64,000 nucleotides of DNA from Aristolochia californica (Eukaryota; Streptophyta; Magnoliopsida; Piperales; Aristolochiaceae). The notes below the pieces were generated by a model. The model made no database searches. It had not been told where the DNA came from and saw nothing but the letters and a program-made list of their open reading frames with translations. Each line of letters opens with the position of its first letter. Position 1 is the stretch's first letter. The stretch is from the NCBI GenBank assembly GCA_029961685.1, contig JARWKL010000010.1:30902111-30966110 (forward strand), in the 5' to 3' direction. Below are positions 49,680 through 61,581 of the stretch, in pieces. Both the position numbers and the translations under genes were made by a program.

Positions 49680-51200
49680 AATCTCATCCTCTTACCTTCC
49701 TATTATTGATTGGCTCCAATTCATTAGCAACAAGTTGGTTTGGGGTATGGATTTTGCAATTCAACTTGATGGGAACGTGAAAATATCTATTATTTCAACC
49801 ACTTTCATGTAAGGCTCTCAATGTAAAACATAACTAAGCCATGCACGCCAACTTGAGTTTTCACTTTTTATTTATATCTCGTAAAAAAAAAAGTCAAGGC
49901 AAATAGATTATAGTAAAATGAAAATTTTGGAGTTTGTGTATGGAAAAATTTAAAACAATAACAAATGTAAATGAAGAAAATTTATTCACACAAATGAATT
50001 CAAAATTTTGTTATCTAGGTTTGGGAAATTTTATAAGTTCAAACTTAATAATTTGTAATTTTATAAGAAATAGATTTTTAATTGATTCTACACTTGTTTT
50101 AAATACAGATGTTATATGTTTAAAATATGTTAAAGATGCAAATGACATGTGAATCCAAACTTTATTAAATTCTCAAGTGAATGTACAGTAGGATATTTAC
50201 CCGAGTCAAATAAGTTATTATTTTGTCCGTTTATAAAAAAATGGAACTAACAACTCTAGATGAGGTCAATGGAACTAACAACTCTAGATGAGGTCAACCA
50301 TGTATAATGCGCTATATTTCATACAAAAGATAAATCAGCTTTCACTTTAAAAGTAAGATGATTCTCTCCATCAAAATCTTGAAAAGGAGAAAGAAGAAAT
50401 AATACAAATTGCTTTCAATCAAGATCTCAATTAAAATCCTACAAATCACTCAAATATAACTTGAAAATTTAGAATTATCTCCTAAGTGATCAAATCTCAA
50501 TAAGAAAGTCAATCATTGACTCTCCCTAAAGACTTGTACTCATCTTCACATGTTGTAATTATTGCTAACAAACATTAAAACAGTAAGGCTACCAACCCAT
50601 CTTGCCAGCCTTACGTGCTCCCATCTCATTCGAGGAGACAAGAGTTCAATTCAACTAGGTAGGATAATGTTTCTCCATCAAATGTTTCATCAAGTACTGA
50701 GAGTCAAACCAGAAGGTTATCCAACTTTGAATTCTGAACCAGTTTCATCATCTCCTTTAATGGAGATCCACTAATGTTTGCGTTTTCAAAGCTCTGACAG
50801 AGAATTGTGGTGAATTTGTCCAGAAGGTTATCATAGGAAGCTGATGGTACATTTGTCCATTCCATAGTTCTTAAAACTACACTTGTTTGGTTCTAAAGGT
50901 TCAAAATCTGATCTTTACCATCTTGGATTGAGGCCTTGATCAAAAGATATTTTAAATTTCAGTTCTCTTGTCTCTTTGTTTGCCCACCCTTTTACCTTCA
51001 ATTTTCCCTTTTTGTCTTTTTTCCCCTTTCTGTGGCTCCATTTTTGTTCTGCAGAAGGAATTTCTAAAAGTTTTACCGTCCCAAAGATTGTGATTCTGCA
51101 ATAAAAATGGGTCCCTTCTTGTTCCCCTTCCCCATTAATCTTTCTTCATTGATAGTAACCGGACGCAGCTACAGCTCACATGTAACTTGAACCGTGATTT
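49680..51200. other. Intergenic DNA upstream of the IQD gene
   Basis: AT-rich with no domain-bearing ORF. Contains a 28-bp exact tandem duplication at 50241. Confidence 0.45.
50241..50296. repeat. Exact 28-bp tandem duplication
   Basis: Two identical copies, 50241-50268 and 50269-50296, starting ATGGAACTAACAACTCTAG. The perfect identity suggests a recent event. Confidence 0.95.
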
Positions 51201-51205
51201 ATTTT

Positions 51206-51211
51206 CACGTG
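51206..51211. promoter_or_regulatory. G-box CACGTG in the IQD upstream region
   Basis: Palindromic CACGTG (within TTTTCACGTGAACAG), a known bZIP/bHLH site, about 1.1 kb before the IQD start codon. A leader intron probably separates promoter and ATG. Function is inferred. Confidence 0.3.
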
Positions 51212-52330
51212 AACAGAGTCATCCTCATCACGGCAATCCCATCAATGTCTCAGAATCACCGAATTAGTTACCATAACCGGCGAGTGGTTGAGAATTGGAA
51301 TTTCGAAATCGAAAAACAGACTTAAAATGGGTTTAATCGTCGTTGTTTACCTTGTTCAGACATCTGGTTCAGTTTTTTTTTTTTTTTTTTTTTTAATTTT
51401 CAGCAGTAAGAGAAGGACGAAATCGAGTTGAAAGCCGAAGAAGAGGACTCGGGATTTGACTGGGGAAGCCGGGGAAATTTTAAGCGCTGTAATAATGGTC
51501 TCCCTCGTCTAATTGAATGAATATTGATAGGTGCTCAGTTAAAATGGAAAAGTAAACGAGGGACAGCTCCGTTTTGCTGTCAATGCAGTTGTTTTATTTG
51601 GCAGACCCACTAAGTCCTACCAATCTGTCGCCCCCAAAAACCCAGCTGTTTTTTTCTCATTTTTTATCATCATTGAATTTTCTTCTCAAGATCTGCCTTG
51701 TTCTTCTGTTACGAAGAGATTCCGGTTTTCTGCAACGTTACGATTTGTGGATTGAAGGGGAGAGATATTTGCAGTACTCCTGTACTTGAATCGCCTAGTA
51801 TGCTCTTGTACCTTGCTTTGGATCTGCGACAGTGATTGCTTTTGTTTTGGGATCTTTCCGTTGGTCATTTTGCACCTTTTCTTTCGATCTTCTTTTTCTT
51901 TATCTGGGTTTTTCACAGCTTTCCTTTGCGCAGTTTTATAGAAGTTGTCAAACTTTGTTGGTTGCCATGGTTTTTTGATTTTTGGAAGATGACACAGTTC
52001 CGGCATGTGGGTATTTGGGAAAACGTCGGTTATGGATCTGCTGAAAAGCTTGAATTTTTCGAGTCCTCTTCGTAGAAAGTTAAGATGTCGTTGAATTGTT
52101 TAGTGAAAGTGTTGCTGTTTGGGAATCAATTGCTGGTTTTGGCTTGTTTTTTAAACATTTTTGCTTGGTATCTAGCATTTGATCTGTATTTGTCTTGCTA
52201 GTTCTCTCTGTTTCATCTTGTTATTACAATAGATCCCTACTAAAAATTTTGTTTCTCGTTTTTTCTTCATCAGATTTTGTACTTTTGTGTTTTCTTGTCA
52301 TTTCTGAACTCAGTCGGACCGAATACAGGA

Positions 52331-52357
52331 ATGAGAAGAAGATGGGCAAGAAGTTAA
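52331..52357 (+). promoter_or_regulatory. Short uORF overlapping the IQD start codon
   Basis: ATG at 52331 opens an 8-codon frame (MRRRWARS, stop at 52355-52357) that begins 11 nt before the IQD ATG and overlaps it out of frame. If the transcript leader includes it, scanning ribosomes would meet it first. The IQD ATG has the better context (A at -3, G at +4). Confidence 0.4.
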
Positions 52358-55300
52358 ACTGGTTTTCTGCCGTAAAAAAAGCCCTCAGCCCTGAATCTAA
52401 AGAGAAGAAAGAACCGGTAGGTCCTCTTCCTTTCCTCTTGATTATATTCGTACAAATTTAAGATGTCTGAAGTCCATACAGGTCTATTTTTGCTAACCAA
52501 TTCTTCTATTTCCTATAGAGTACAAAGAAATCGAAGAAAAAATGGGCTTTCGGGAAATCGAAAAACTCCAATTCTTGTTCTTCTTCGCTAGAAACGGTTT
52601 CGGTGCCACCTGTACCCACCGAGGAGGTGAAACTGACTGAGGCAGAAAATGAGCAAAACAAGCATGCTTACTCCGTGGCCCTTGCAACCGCTGCTGCTGC
52701 TGAGGCAGCCGTTGCTGCAGCTCAGGCCGCTGCTGAGGTTGTTCGGCTCACCACTGTAACAAGATACTCTGGTAAATCAAAAGAAGAGGTTGCTGCGATC
52801 AAAATTCAGACAGCTTTTCGAGGATACTTGGTAAGATTTTTACTATTTAAATATATCCTAGCCATTTCCTTCTGCATTACTGGAGTTTCTTCATGGATAT
52901 CCGAAGGTAGTCGTTAAAAAAGTTGAGCAATCCTTCACCAAGCTATGGATTGGTTATTGACGTTGTCTCGCTGTCTGCTGCATGTGTGAGATAATGCTTA
53001 TCTGCGACGTGATTCTGGATTGAACTTCTGAACTTTGTTCCAAAATTCTCGTTTTTATACAGTTCCATTTTTCTTCTGAACTTGACTTGTGTAATCTCTG
53101 GATATGCTGGAGTATTGGGAGTCCAGCATCTTATCAAACAGCTTTTATAACTTCTACTAAAAAAATTTATAGTGTATCACCGATCCTTTTTCCCACTTAC
53201 AAACAATATACTGGTTATTAAAGCTCATGTGGTTTTTAGGCTTTTTGAAGAAAAATAGATATTCTCTTGACTGTTCAATCACACAAAAATTTACTTGGCC
53301 TTTGAAAGTTGATCACCTATTGTAATTTATTGAAGGGGGTAGGCAGAGATTAGCAGTTTGGCTACAACTAGACGTGGATTAATTTCCTCTTTCCCCCCCT
53401 AGCAATGGGTATTTTGCTCTAATCTTTTCTCAAATTAGTGTATTTAGCACTTTGATGGCATAGGCGTGTGCTCATTGTCTTTCTTTTTTCTTTCCCAATC
53501 ATTACCGTCATTGATTTATTCTTAGTTTCAAAACATAAAGGAAGGTAAGACTTAACTACTCTTAGTACACATCACTAATTTGTCATGCTAACTGTGATTT
53601 TTTGTATCCTGGTTGAATTGCATGATTTAGTAATTTGATTCATATTTTTGCACCTTTTTAGGCACGGAGAGCATTGCGGGCACTAAGAGGACTAGTCAGG
53701 TTGAAAACACTTATACATGGAAATTCTGCCAAACGCCAAGTTACAACCACACTGCGTTGCATGCGGACACTTGCCAAGGTTCAGTCACAGATCCGTTCGA
53801 GGAGGATTAGGATGTCTGAAGAGAACCAGGCTCTTCAAAGGCAACTTCAGCTTAAGCATGAGATAGAACTTGAGAAGCTGAAAGTAGGTTTTCCTTGTGA
53901 CTGTACTATTTGACATAGTTGATTGGTACCTTCAATTTGATTTACTCTTTATTCACTTTTTAATTGTTTTGCTACCCTTTCACTTTTTAATTGTTTTGCT
54001 ACCCTTTCCCCCTTTCTTTTCTTTTGTGAATAATATTTTATGAGAATTTGATTCATCCATCTTGCCTTTCCTATTGTCCAAAGTCTGGATTGGTTCGTGT
54101 GGACTTAACTATTCATTTAAGACTGATCTGTAGAAAGTGAAAGTTTGTAAATTATGTTAGCAAGTAAGATATAGATGGTTAAGAGTTGTCATGCCAGAAA
54201 ATTCAGGTTTCAGTGTCCTCAAGGTTAACTTGGTGAGTTAGGCGACGATCCGGATTAATTTTTATGCATCTAGATAAAAATTGATGCTATTGCCAGTTAC
54301 TAGGAAGGTAAATCATACTTTTGTCTTTTGATGTCTACTGCAAACTGACGTCCAGATCGTTAGGTTGAAAAATTGATGCCGCTGTTTATTAAAGTTTTGG
54401 TATTTGGTGTAACTCGCAAATTTTAACTATCTGCATTATGGTCTAATTATCTAATTGAACTCTGACACTTCTTGATGTGAAATCTGTTGTGGGACATTTT
54501 GTAAAGAATATGACTTATATGTTTCTTTTTATGGATAGCATACAACAGATTCCCTCTTGTATTTCTTCTTCTTCCTTCTTTTTCTGCTCGGTAGGAAATT
54601 AATTAACTGGCTTTGTCCTGGATATGTTTAATGCTTGCTATGGCAATATTAAAGATAGGTGGTGGAAAAAGCCATTAGGATTTTGTCTGTTGCCTTCCAA
54701 CTTTTCCCTCCACCAGAATCGCATTTGAAGTTGAAGGTTTGCTGCCTATCTAGAAAAGGACATTTCAAATTCATTAGGTTAATTAATTTACTGCTTTTCC
54801 TTCTCTTGTGGATTGCCTCCAATTCCTCTTCTGTCTCTTTGCCTAAGAAGATAAGGCTTTGGGAAAAGCTTTTTCTTTAAAAGGAAGTCTCAGATATCAC
54901 TTTCCTTTGGCAACTTTTACTGTTCTGTTGAACAGCTCGTTCCTTTGCCTCATTCTAAGAAAACTGCTGAATTAGGCTGGATACAACATCCTTTGTTTGA
55001 ACAATCTTACAATAGTATAGTGAAAAGTGACTGTTATTTTGTTTTGATTTTGAATTAATACCTTCTACATGTATTGGTACTCTGTTACAGCTGGGAGAGG
55101 ATTGGGATGACAGTCTGCAGTCCAAGCAGCAAATTGAAGCAAATCTTCAGAACAAACATGAAGCTGCCATTAGAAGAGAGAGAACTCTTGCCTATGCATT
55201 TTCTCATCAGGTGTCTAATATCTCTTATTTTCTCCCTCCTATTTGTTGGATATAAGATTTGTCTGTCAGGCCTCTGAGCAAATTTAATGGTTTTCAGCAA

Positions 55301-56002
55301 CATGGGAAGAACTCGAACCGGTCCGTACACCCCTTATTTACAGATCCACACAATCCACACTGGGGTTGGAGCTGGTTAGAACGATGGATGGCTGCAAGGC
55401 CATGGGAGACACGAACTGTAACTGAGAAAGATCTCAATGATTCTCACTCATCAGTAAAGAGTGCACCTCGAAGCACTGTTGGAGAGGTAACCAAATCTTA
55501 TGCTCGCCGTGATCTAAGCCATGATAAAACTTCCCCTGGGATAAATAAACCAAGCCGCCAGTCTCCCTCAACACCACCATCCAAGGCTTCATCAGCAGTC
55601 ACTGGTAAAAGCAGAATAGCTAGCCCACGAGGCGGCTGGGGTCCTATAGAGGATGACTCACGGAGCATGATGAGCTTGCAGTCGGAGAGACATAGACGTC
55701 ACAGTATTGCCGGTTCTTCGGTGAGGGACGATGAGAGCCTTGCCAGCTCCCCTTCTGTGCCGAGTTACATGGCACCGACAGAATCAGTAAAAGCAAAGTC
55801 ACGACTTCAGAGCCCATTGGGAGGGAGCAAGATTGATACTCCAGAGCGAGGCTCGGCAGGGTCTGCCAAGAAGCGGTTATCTTTCCCACCCTCTCAGGCA
55901 GGTCCTAGGAGACATTCCGGTCCACCCAAGCTGGATGCCAGCTCTATCAAAGACATTAGTGTTCAATCAGAGAATATAGTTATTAATGGAGGGAGCAGGT
56001 AA
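52342..56002 (+). CDS. IQD: IQ67-domain (IQD) calmodulin-binding protein
   Basis: Five coding exons, 52342-52416, 52519-52830, 53662-53883, 55091-55210 and 55298-56002, all phase 0, encode 477 aa. IQD proteins bind calmodulin and act as scaffolds, often at microtubules, membranes or the nucleus. Seen: N-terminal [17 protein letters not shown], a basic KKSKKKW patch, an Ala-rich helix (about residues 80-100), and the IQ67 region (about 112-178) with [25 protein letters not shown]. The second intron splits the IQ motif between Leu129 and Ala130, the conserved intron position of the family. A DUF4005-like [15 protein letters not shown] lies at about 388-402. The Ser/Pro-rich tail is probably disordered. 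The closest relatives are likely the IQD1-4 type, but the number cannot be fixed. A 5'-leader intron is likely, given the pyrimidine-rich TCAG acceptor near 52314. Confidence 0.93.
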
Positions 56003-56419
56003 TCAAATAAGCATTAGAAGGAGAACAAAGTGAAAACTGGGAGAGATGGAAGAGTTCGGTAGTGATCTTCTCTCCCCTTGAAAAGGATCGTATCTATTTA
56101 AATTGGATTTATTTGGTCATGAGAAGTGTTTTATGAAGGTCTTTTTGACTTGGGTTGTGAGAGGATCAGAGGATGCCGTTCCCCTTTTTCTTTTCCACTT
56201 GTTGGGGGTCTTGAAGTTGTGGATGTTCTTCCAAAAGAAAATGATTTGTTCAAATGATTGTGATTTTAGCCTCTGTTCCTTGAATTCTTTTTTCTTTCCC
56301 CCATTTGACAAGGACCCAGAAATTCATTATGTACTTGTCACTAAGTTTGCTTGTAATGTTAGAACTTTAATATCAATGGATGAGTTTGTGTGTGACCTTC
56401 GGACTCTTTTTTAACTCCA

Positions 56420-56665
56420 ACAAACCTGGCTGAAATATTTAAGCACCATGAATTATATTAAGAGAAAAAATCAATATAATTCATAGTGCTTAAATATATT
56501 TCATAATCATAATCAATAAACTAACCTAGGTTTGCAATATTTAACCAAGATTATGGGATAAAGCAATCAATTGCTCCATGAGAAAATAATCGACTATTTA
56601 TCCTAACCTAATGTTATAACATAGTATTCAACCATATTATAGTGTATTTCATGTTTATTGTTTAT
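56420..56665. other. Inverted AT-rich stretch after the IQD gene
   Basis: ATTTAAGCACCATGAATTATATT (56438-56460) is followed by its near reverse complement AATATAATTCATAGTGCTTAAAT (56472-56494), an imperfect 23-bp palindrome with an 11-bp spacer. It could be the end of a small foldback element. The rest holds nothing recognised. Confidence 0.5.
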
Positions 56666-56669
56666 CATA

Positions 56670-58235
56670 ATGTCAATGTCAAATTACATACACTTGTTTT
56701 CATTAGTCACCGTAAAAAAATTTGCACCATACAACATTGATAAATAATTAACAAGTACACACCTTAAGGAGACATTGATTTTTTATTCTCGATGTTCCCC
56801 CGATTGGTCGTCACCTCCCAAGAAGCTTTGCTCAGGAAAATTTCACTAACATGCTCTATTAGCTGAAAATTACAAATATATTGCAGGCTCTTTTTAAGTC
56901 AAGTGTAATCTCCAATCACACAAATTGGTCTCTCCGTAAGAGATTCAATACAAACTAGATTTCGGCTTAGTTGCACTCTCTTTTAGATTTCAACCTTTAG
57001 AATGCCAATTCTTCTAACTTTAAGGTGTTAGAGGACCTTTAACAAAGAAATTAAAAAAATACAAGAAGTACAATCAAATTTACAAGCACGTGAATCTTAT
57101 GGAGGGAGATCCAAGCCTCCAAATATTTAAGCATAAGAAGTGAAATGTATAGAAACTTGATGAAAATCTGAATAGAAAAGAATGATGAGAAAATAGAAAA
57201 CTTATGTAAATATGGACTTTATCTCTTTAAAAGGGTAAAATGAAAACATGAAAACTTAGATTTTTTATTTTTTTTTGTTTGAGAGGTTTGGTATAGCAAT
57301 ATATGCTAAACTATTTATTCTCGGTGAGTTTGAGGACCTATTTATAAGTTTCTCAACCACACTAGCCATTTTTTGACCGGTTTCAAAAACCTACACAAAG
57401 TGTTGATCGATCAATAAAAAGATATGATCGATCAACCATGTATAACAACTATATTTTTTGTGTTCCCTAAGCTTATATTTATTTGGGCATCAATCAACGA
57501 TTTTTCAACCTTTAAAAAAACTCATTGATCAATTAACACATTTCGCTTGATTGATCGTGCTTTTATAAAACTAAATATGCAGAATTGTGTATCATGTAAC
57601 AAGGGATGATAGATCATGTTTTATAGCATCTTCCTGACAATATTTTGTATGGTCTATTATGCTTGAGTTAATGATAGACCATATTTGACTCGATGATCAA
57701 TCATGTTCTATAAGTTATGCCAGACTACATTCTAGATGATTGATCATATCCTTGTAAGTTGATTGATCATGTCATATGCTAGTTTACTATTTCGATATTT
57801 AAATATGATATAAGTAATTCTAAGAGATTTACTAATATAAAACATTTATATGCATTTAATTAAAACATGATTTTGAAATATTTCTTGCCCTAAAGCTCCA
57901 GAACATAAATGTGCTTAAGAATGAAAGTTTACTTGGCAATCTACTTACATAGTTAGAGGTCTTGAGATTTTCTATTTGACTTTGACTTAGGTGGTCAAGT
58001 CTTCGGGCTTCTTTTTTGTGTAAGTTCTTCTCAATAACAATCTTCAATAAGTTTTTGCTTCGGGTCTTAACTTGGCAACTTGATTGATCATTTTTTTGTC
58101 TTGAGTTTTTGTCATGGACCTTTTGATATTTGTATTGAAAAGCAAATGTGTAAAATACACGGATAACATCGTTAATAGCGCACTTCAAGCTACTCATTTT
58201 GTCATCATCAAAATAGTGGAGACCAACATGATTTT
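56670..58235 (-). repeat. Copia-type LTR, family G, minus-strand copy
   Basis: Reverse-complemented, it follows 9490-10955 in order: TTTTGATGATGACAAAATG near 58190-58235, a TAGAGGTCTTGAGATTTTC region, the GATCGATCA-rich block (57390-57780), CTTATAAATAGGTCC (about 57340) and GGGGGAACATCGAGAATAAAAA (about 56780-56800). No internal gag follows on the minus strand at its 3' side, so it may be a solo LTR. Edges are approximate. Confidence 0.6.
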
Positions 58236-58239
58236 ACCA

Positions 58240-59800
58240 TTTGTCTAATAACAATCAATAACATTGTGTTGGATTTCTAAAAACATAGTATCTTACTAGT
58301 GAGTCACATAGTTCTGGGTTTCTACTTAACACAAATAACTATTTCACTAATAGTCAACTTAAAAAAAATAATAATTCATGCTCACTATTTCTAGCATTGT
58401 TTCTGGAAGATTAATCAATTGCCCATTTTAAGATGGCTCTAAAGTAGTCGACTACATGGCCTAAAACAATCAACTATTTTTTCTGATAATTTTTCCAATG
58501 TTAAGCTCCAAGACATAAGCAATTGATTGCTTCATTTATAGTCAACTATTTTAAGACAGATACTCGATTACACTTTTAGAAATAACTGATTGCTAGAAAT
58601 AGAGAACATGAGGATTTATGAAGTTGATAACAAATGTCTTGGAGCTCAACCTTGGACAAATAATCATCATAAGTAGTTGAATTTTCAAAAGCAATCGATT
58701 GCTAGAAATAGAGAGCATGGGTATTTTTTTCTAAGTCGACTACAATTGAAGCAATCAACTATGTTAACCAAAAATAAAGAACCATATCCCCATTGGTAAC
58801 ATACTATATTGTTAGCAACCCTAATATTTTATTATTGACCGCCATGAAACCATATTGTTAGCAAGTTAATTAAGTATCTAGGCTATAAGACATACGGAGA
58901 CACGTAACCTTATGCAACATTGTCAAGTGAAATTTTTTATTGGTGGACAAATGACACCATGAGTATTGTGTTAAGCAGTAAACATATACTCCATTACCCT
59001 TTCTATACATATTATATTGCTAAATATCCTAATACTTTGTTATTGGTTGCCCCATGATATTATTCTCAACATGTTTCATTTTGGTCAATTTGATGGTCTT
59101 AGGCTATAAATCCGTGTGTTGTAACACACATAATAATGTGTTACATTGTAAAATGCAATTTTTTTATTGGTGATGACCGGCAACAAAGATGTATAGTTTG
59201 ACATTGACATTATAATAAGTAACATACATGAAATATATTATAAAATGGTCAAATATTATGTTACAAAAACTTTTCTTGATTCAAATGACCATGGAAGGAT
59301 CTGGGTCGATTTATTGTGTTTTTTTTTTTTTTGCCACTTTCGAATCGTGAATGGGTAGAGGACCGAAATGAGGGTATTTTCCTCAAAAGATTAACAAATG
59401 ACAGTTCCAATAATAAAATAAATGAATGATAATATTGACATAAGTATATTGATACATAGTAAAATTTTCTTCTCTAAACTTACATTTCTTGGGCATAAGA
59501 GACAAAAGTTCCTAATAACGATTCTACTTAAACTAAAACCCATTTAATTCAACATGAAAGAAGAGCACATTTTGAAATTTTAAATTAGATTGTCGTGTCA
59601 CCAATGTGCTCTGAAGTATGCCTTCATTCGTTATTTTTCAGCTTTCCTACACAGAAACTGCAAACATAGACATTTGATAATTTTACTCTTGAGTGTGAGC
59701 AGATTGGCTTCAATTTCAAAATTTTAATAAAAGTAATCAGCTCCACATTAAAGTTGTCGAGTACACAAGGAAGAAGAAGCTCATTGCACTTAAAATTTTA
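58240..59800. other. Unassigned relic DNA
   Basis: Contains a repeated phrase GATTGCTAGAAATAGAGA-CATG at about 58588 and 58699, but no coding signature or element ends. Confidence 0.4.
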
Positions 59801-59810
59801 AGATCTAGCA

Positions 59811-60217
59811 CTACCAGAATTTTACTGAGTCGAGCATATTGAACTGTATAGTTCGAACATAGATAGAACATTGGTTTTTCATAGTAGATATTCTAATTCT
59901 ACAGGTGGGAGTAGAGTAGGAAACGGAAAACAAATCAGCAGAGATGTAACTGTGAATGATGAGTTGGTAAATCATGTCGTCGAGAAACAGAAGAGGGATA
60001 GCAGAGAGACCGATCACTGTTGCTTGAAACAGAAAACCCTAAACATATAAGCAAAGTTTAAAACAAAGCAGAAACATAGAACAAGCCTGGAAACAAGATG
60101 AAAAATGCAAAATATAGAGCAGAGACCGGTCGACTCTTTCTTACGAGCCGTCGGCCTCGTATTTTTTCCATTTTCCCTAATCAGTTCATTAACGTTTCTG
60201 AATATCTGTGATTCCAT
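59811..60217 (-). CDS. Candidate two-exon small protein, unrecognised
   Basis: Minus-strand exon 1 60217-60145 (MESQIFRNVNELIRENG..., 24 codons plus one base) ends at a consensus donor GTAAGA. Exon 2 (60022-59811) follows an AG acceptor at 60024-60023 and continues in the matching phase as TVIGLSAIPLLFLDDMIYQL, IIHSYISADLFSV and on to a stop, giving 94 aa. The middle is hydrophobic and could be a membrane segment. The phase agreement and good donor are the only support. A further exon could replace the less protein-like tail. It lies downstream of MIR hairpin C on the same strand, so it could also be non-coding primary transcript. Confidence 0.35.
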
Positions 60218-60582
60218 GCTCTCATGTAAGAACGATACCCATTACGTTTGGTAAAAAAACGAGGAAGTAACCTTATCGTTTGGCTCTACTTTGTTCTCCC
60301 CTCTTCTTACGACGGTTCGTCTTCGTCCTGCAAAAAAAATGAAGAAAGGGGTGGGAAAGTAAGCTTTTCCTCTCCGATATAGATCGAAATAAGCAACAAG
60401 GCTTTTGTATACATGGCCAAAAGAACGTAAGAAACGAGACAGAAAGAAAAAAAAAACTTCCGGTTTTGATGACCAGAACAAGGAAGAGAGTTCGGACCTG
60501 GTTTAAACGTAAGCTGACTGCCAATTCCCCTTCAATTGTTTGTAGGTGTATTAACTGGGTGGCAGAAAACAAAGCACAAAGG

Positions 60583-60690
60583 GGCTATCTCCGAAGGAAG
60601 ATGATGCCGGCTGGCCGAGCGAAATTGATGGGGAGGACTCGTGTACGCCGGTATCATCTCTCCTGGGAGGAAACCTCTCGTGCTTTAGCC
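60583..60690 (-). ncRNA. MIR hairpin C, miR4376 superfamily (minus strand)
   Basis: On minus, the 5' arm has a mature-like 21-mer at 60668-60648 with core CAGGAGAGATGA followed by TACCGG. The 3' arm (about 60611-60590) reads CCGGCATCATCTTCC. GATGATACCGG pairs with CCGGCATCATC with one mismatch, and the lower part pairs with wobbles. The flank GAGGTTTCCTCC resembles that of hairpin D. The loop is about 36 nt. It is tandem to D, about 650 bp apart. The plus-strand ORF crossing it is incidental. Confidence 0.68.
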
Positions 60691-61088
60691 TCCAGAGGAG
60701 GAAGAAGAAGAAAGAAGAAGATCTTTCCATTGAATCGACCCCCTTCACCTCATGGTATATTTTATTTTGAGAAATGGGTGGCAGCCAGCAGCCTCGATTA
60801 TGGAAGAGCTTTTGTCAAATCTCTTTTGGCATTTTTTGCGTCATGCCTCCTTCGTCAGCTCTGACAACTTGGGACTTTTGTTCTGTTTATTTACCATTTA
60901 TACCCTTAAGGAAATGGATGAAGGCCAGACGAGATATCTGAAATGTTAAAATTAAAACTACATGAATGGCTCGGATGAACCACCATTCATGTAATTAACT
61001 TGAGAAAACAACCCATAATTGACAGAAAAAGGAGATCATAAACCCAAAATTGAAACCCTGAATCTGGATTAATTCAAGCACAAAACGG

Positions 61089-61091
<3 letters not shown>

Positions 61092-61136
<45 letters not shown>
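61092..61136. repeat. (GA)n microsatellite downstream of hairpin D
   Basis: About 45 bases of AG; it reads CT on the hairpin D strand, in the same relative position as the tracts after hairpins A and B. Confidence 0.95.
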
Positions 61137-61139
<3 letters not shown>

Positions 61140-61214
61140 TTTGTGTACCTTGGGTAAAGGTCAAGCAGGGAGATTACAGGCTTAGAAGCTGCAGGGGTCG
61201 CAGGTAAAGGAGGC

Positions 61215-61328
61215 ATAAGAGGTTACCTGCGCAGGAAGATGATACCGGCGGCCGCCGGCGAAGCTATTGATAGGGCCCTGCTCTTGCACCTACGCAGGAA
61301 TCATCTCTCCTGCGAGGAAACCTTCGAC
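61215..61328 (-). ncRNA. MIR4376-like: MIR hairpin D, miR4376 superfamily (minus strand)
   Basis: On minus, the mature-like 21-mer at 61315-61295 begins TCGCAGGAGAGATGATTCC, close to known eudicot miR4376 and miR3627 in its CGCAGGAGAGATG core. The star-like arm (61250-61229) reads CCGGTATCATCTTCCTGCGC. CGCAGGA pairs with TCCTGCG, and GATGATTCC with GGTATCATC apart from one mismatch, with a small bulge between. GTCGAAGGTT lies just upstream (minus, 61328-61319), as in hairpins A and B. A (CT)n tract follows on the same strand at 61136-61092. Confidence 0.78.
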
Positions 61329-61581
61329 GCTGGACCTGTTTCTTCAACCGGACTGGAGGAAGGCAGACGGCCCAAGCTTTATACTGATGTTTTTTGTCGT
61401 TTCTTTCTACAGTTCCGAAAGCTGGTGATGATGATGTGTAAGGTAATAAAGGATGCAGCTTCTCCCAATCCAAAGCTCTTCCGTTTTTTTTTTCTGAAAA
61501 AAGAACCAGTGTCGACCATATTTAACAAGATTCGTCTGTGGATGAAGGCTGCATGTTTCTGCGTCCGGGTCCCTTCATCAG

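Noticed and set aside
60466..60864. 132-codon plus-strand ORF near 60.5 kb
   Set aside because: It crosses MIR hairpin C on the opposite strand and is basic, low-complexity translation; the hairpin explains the conserved-looking sequence.
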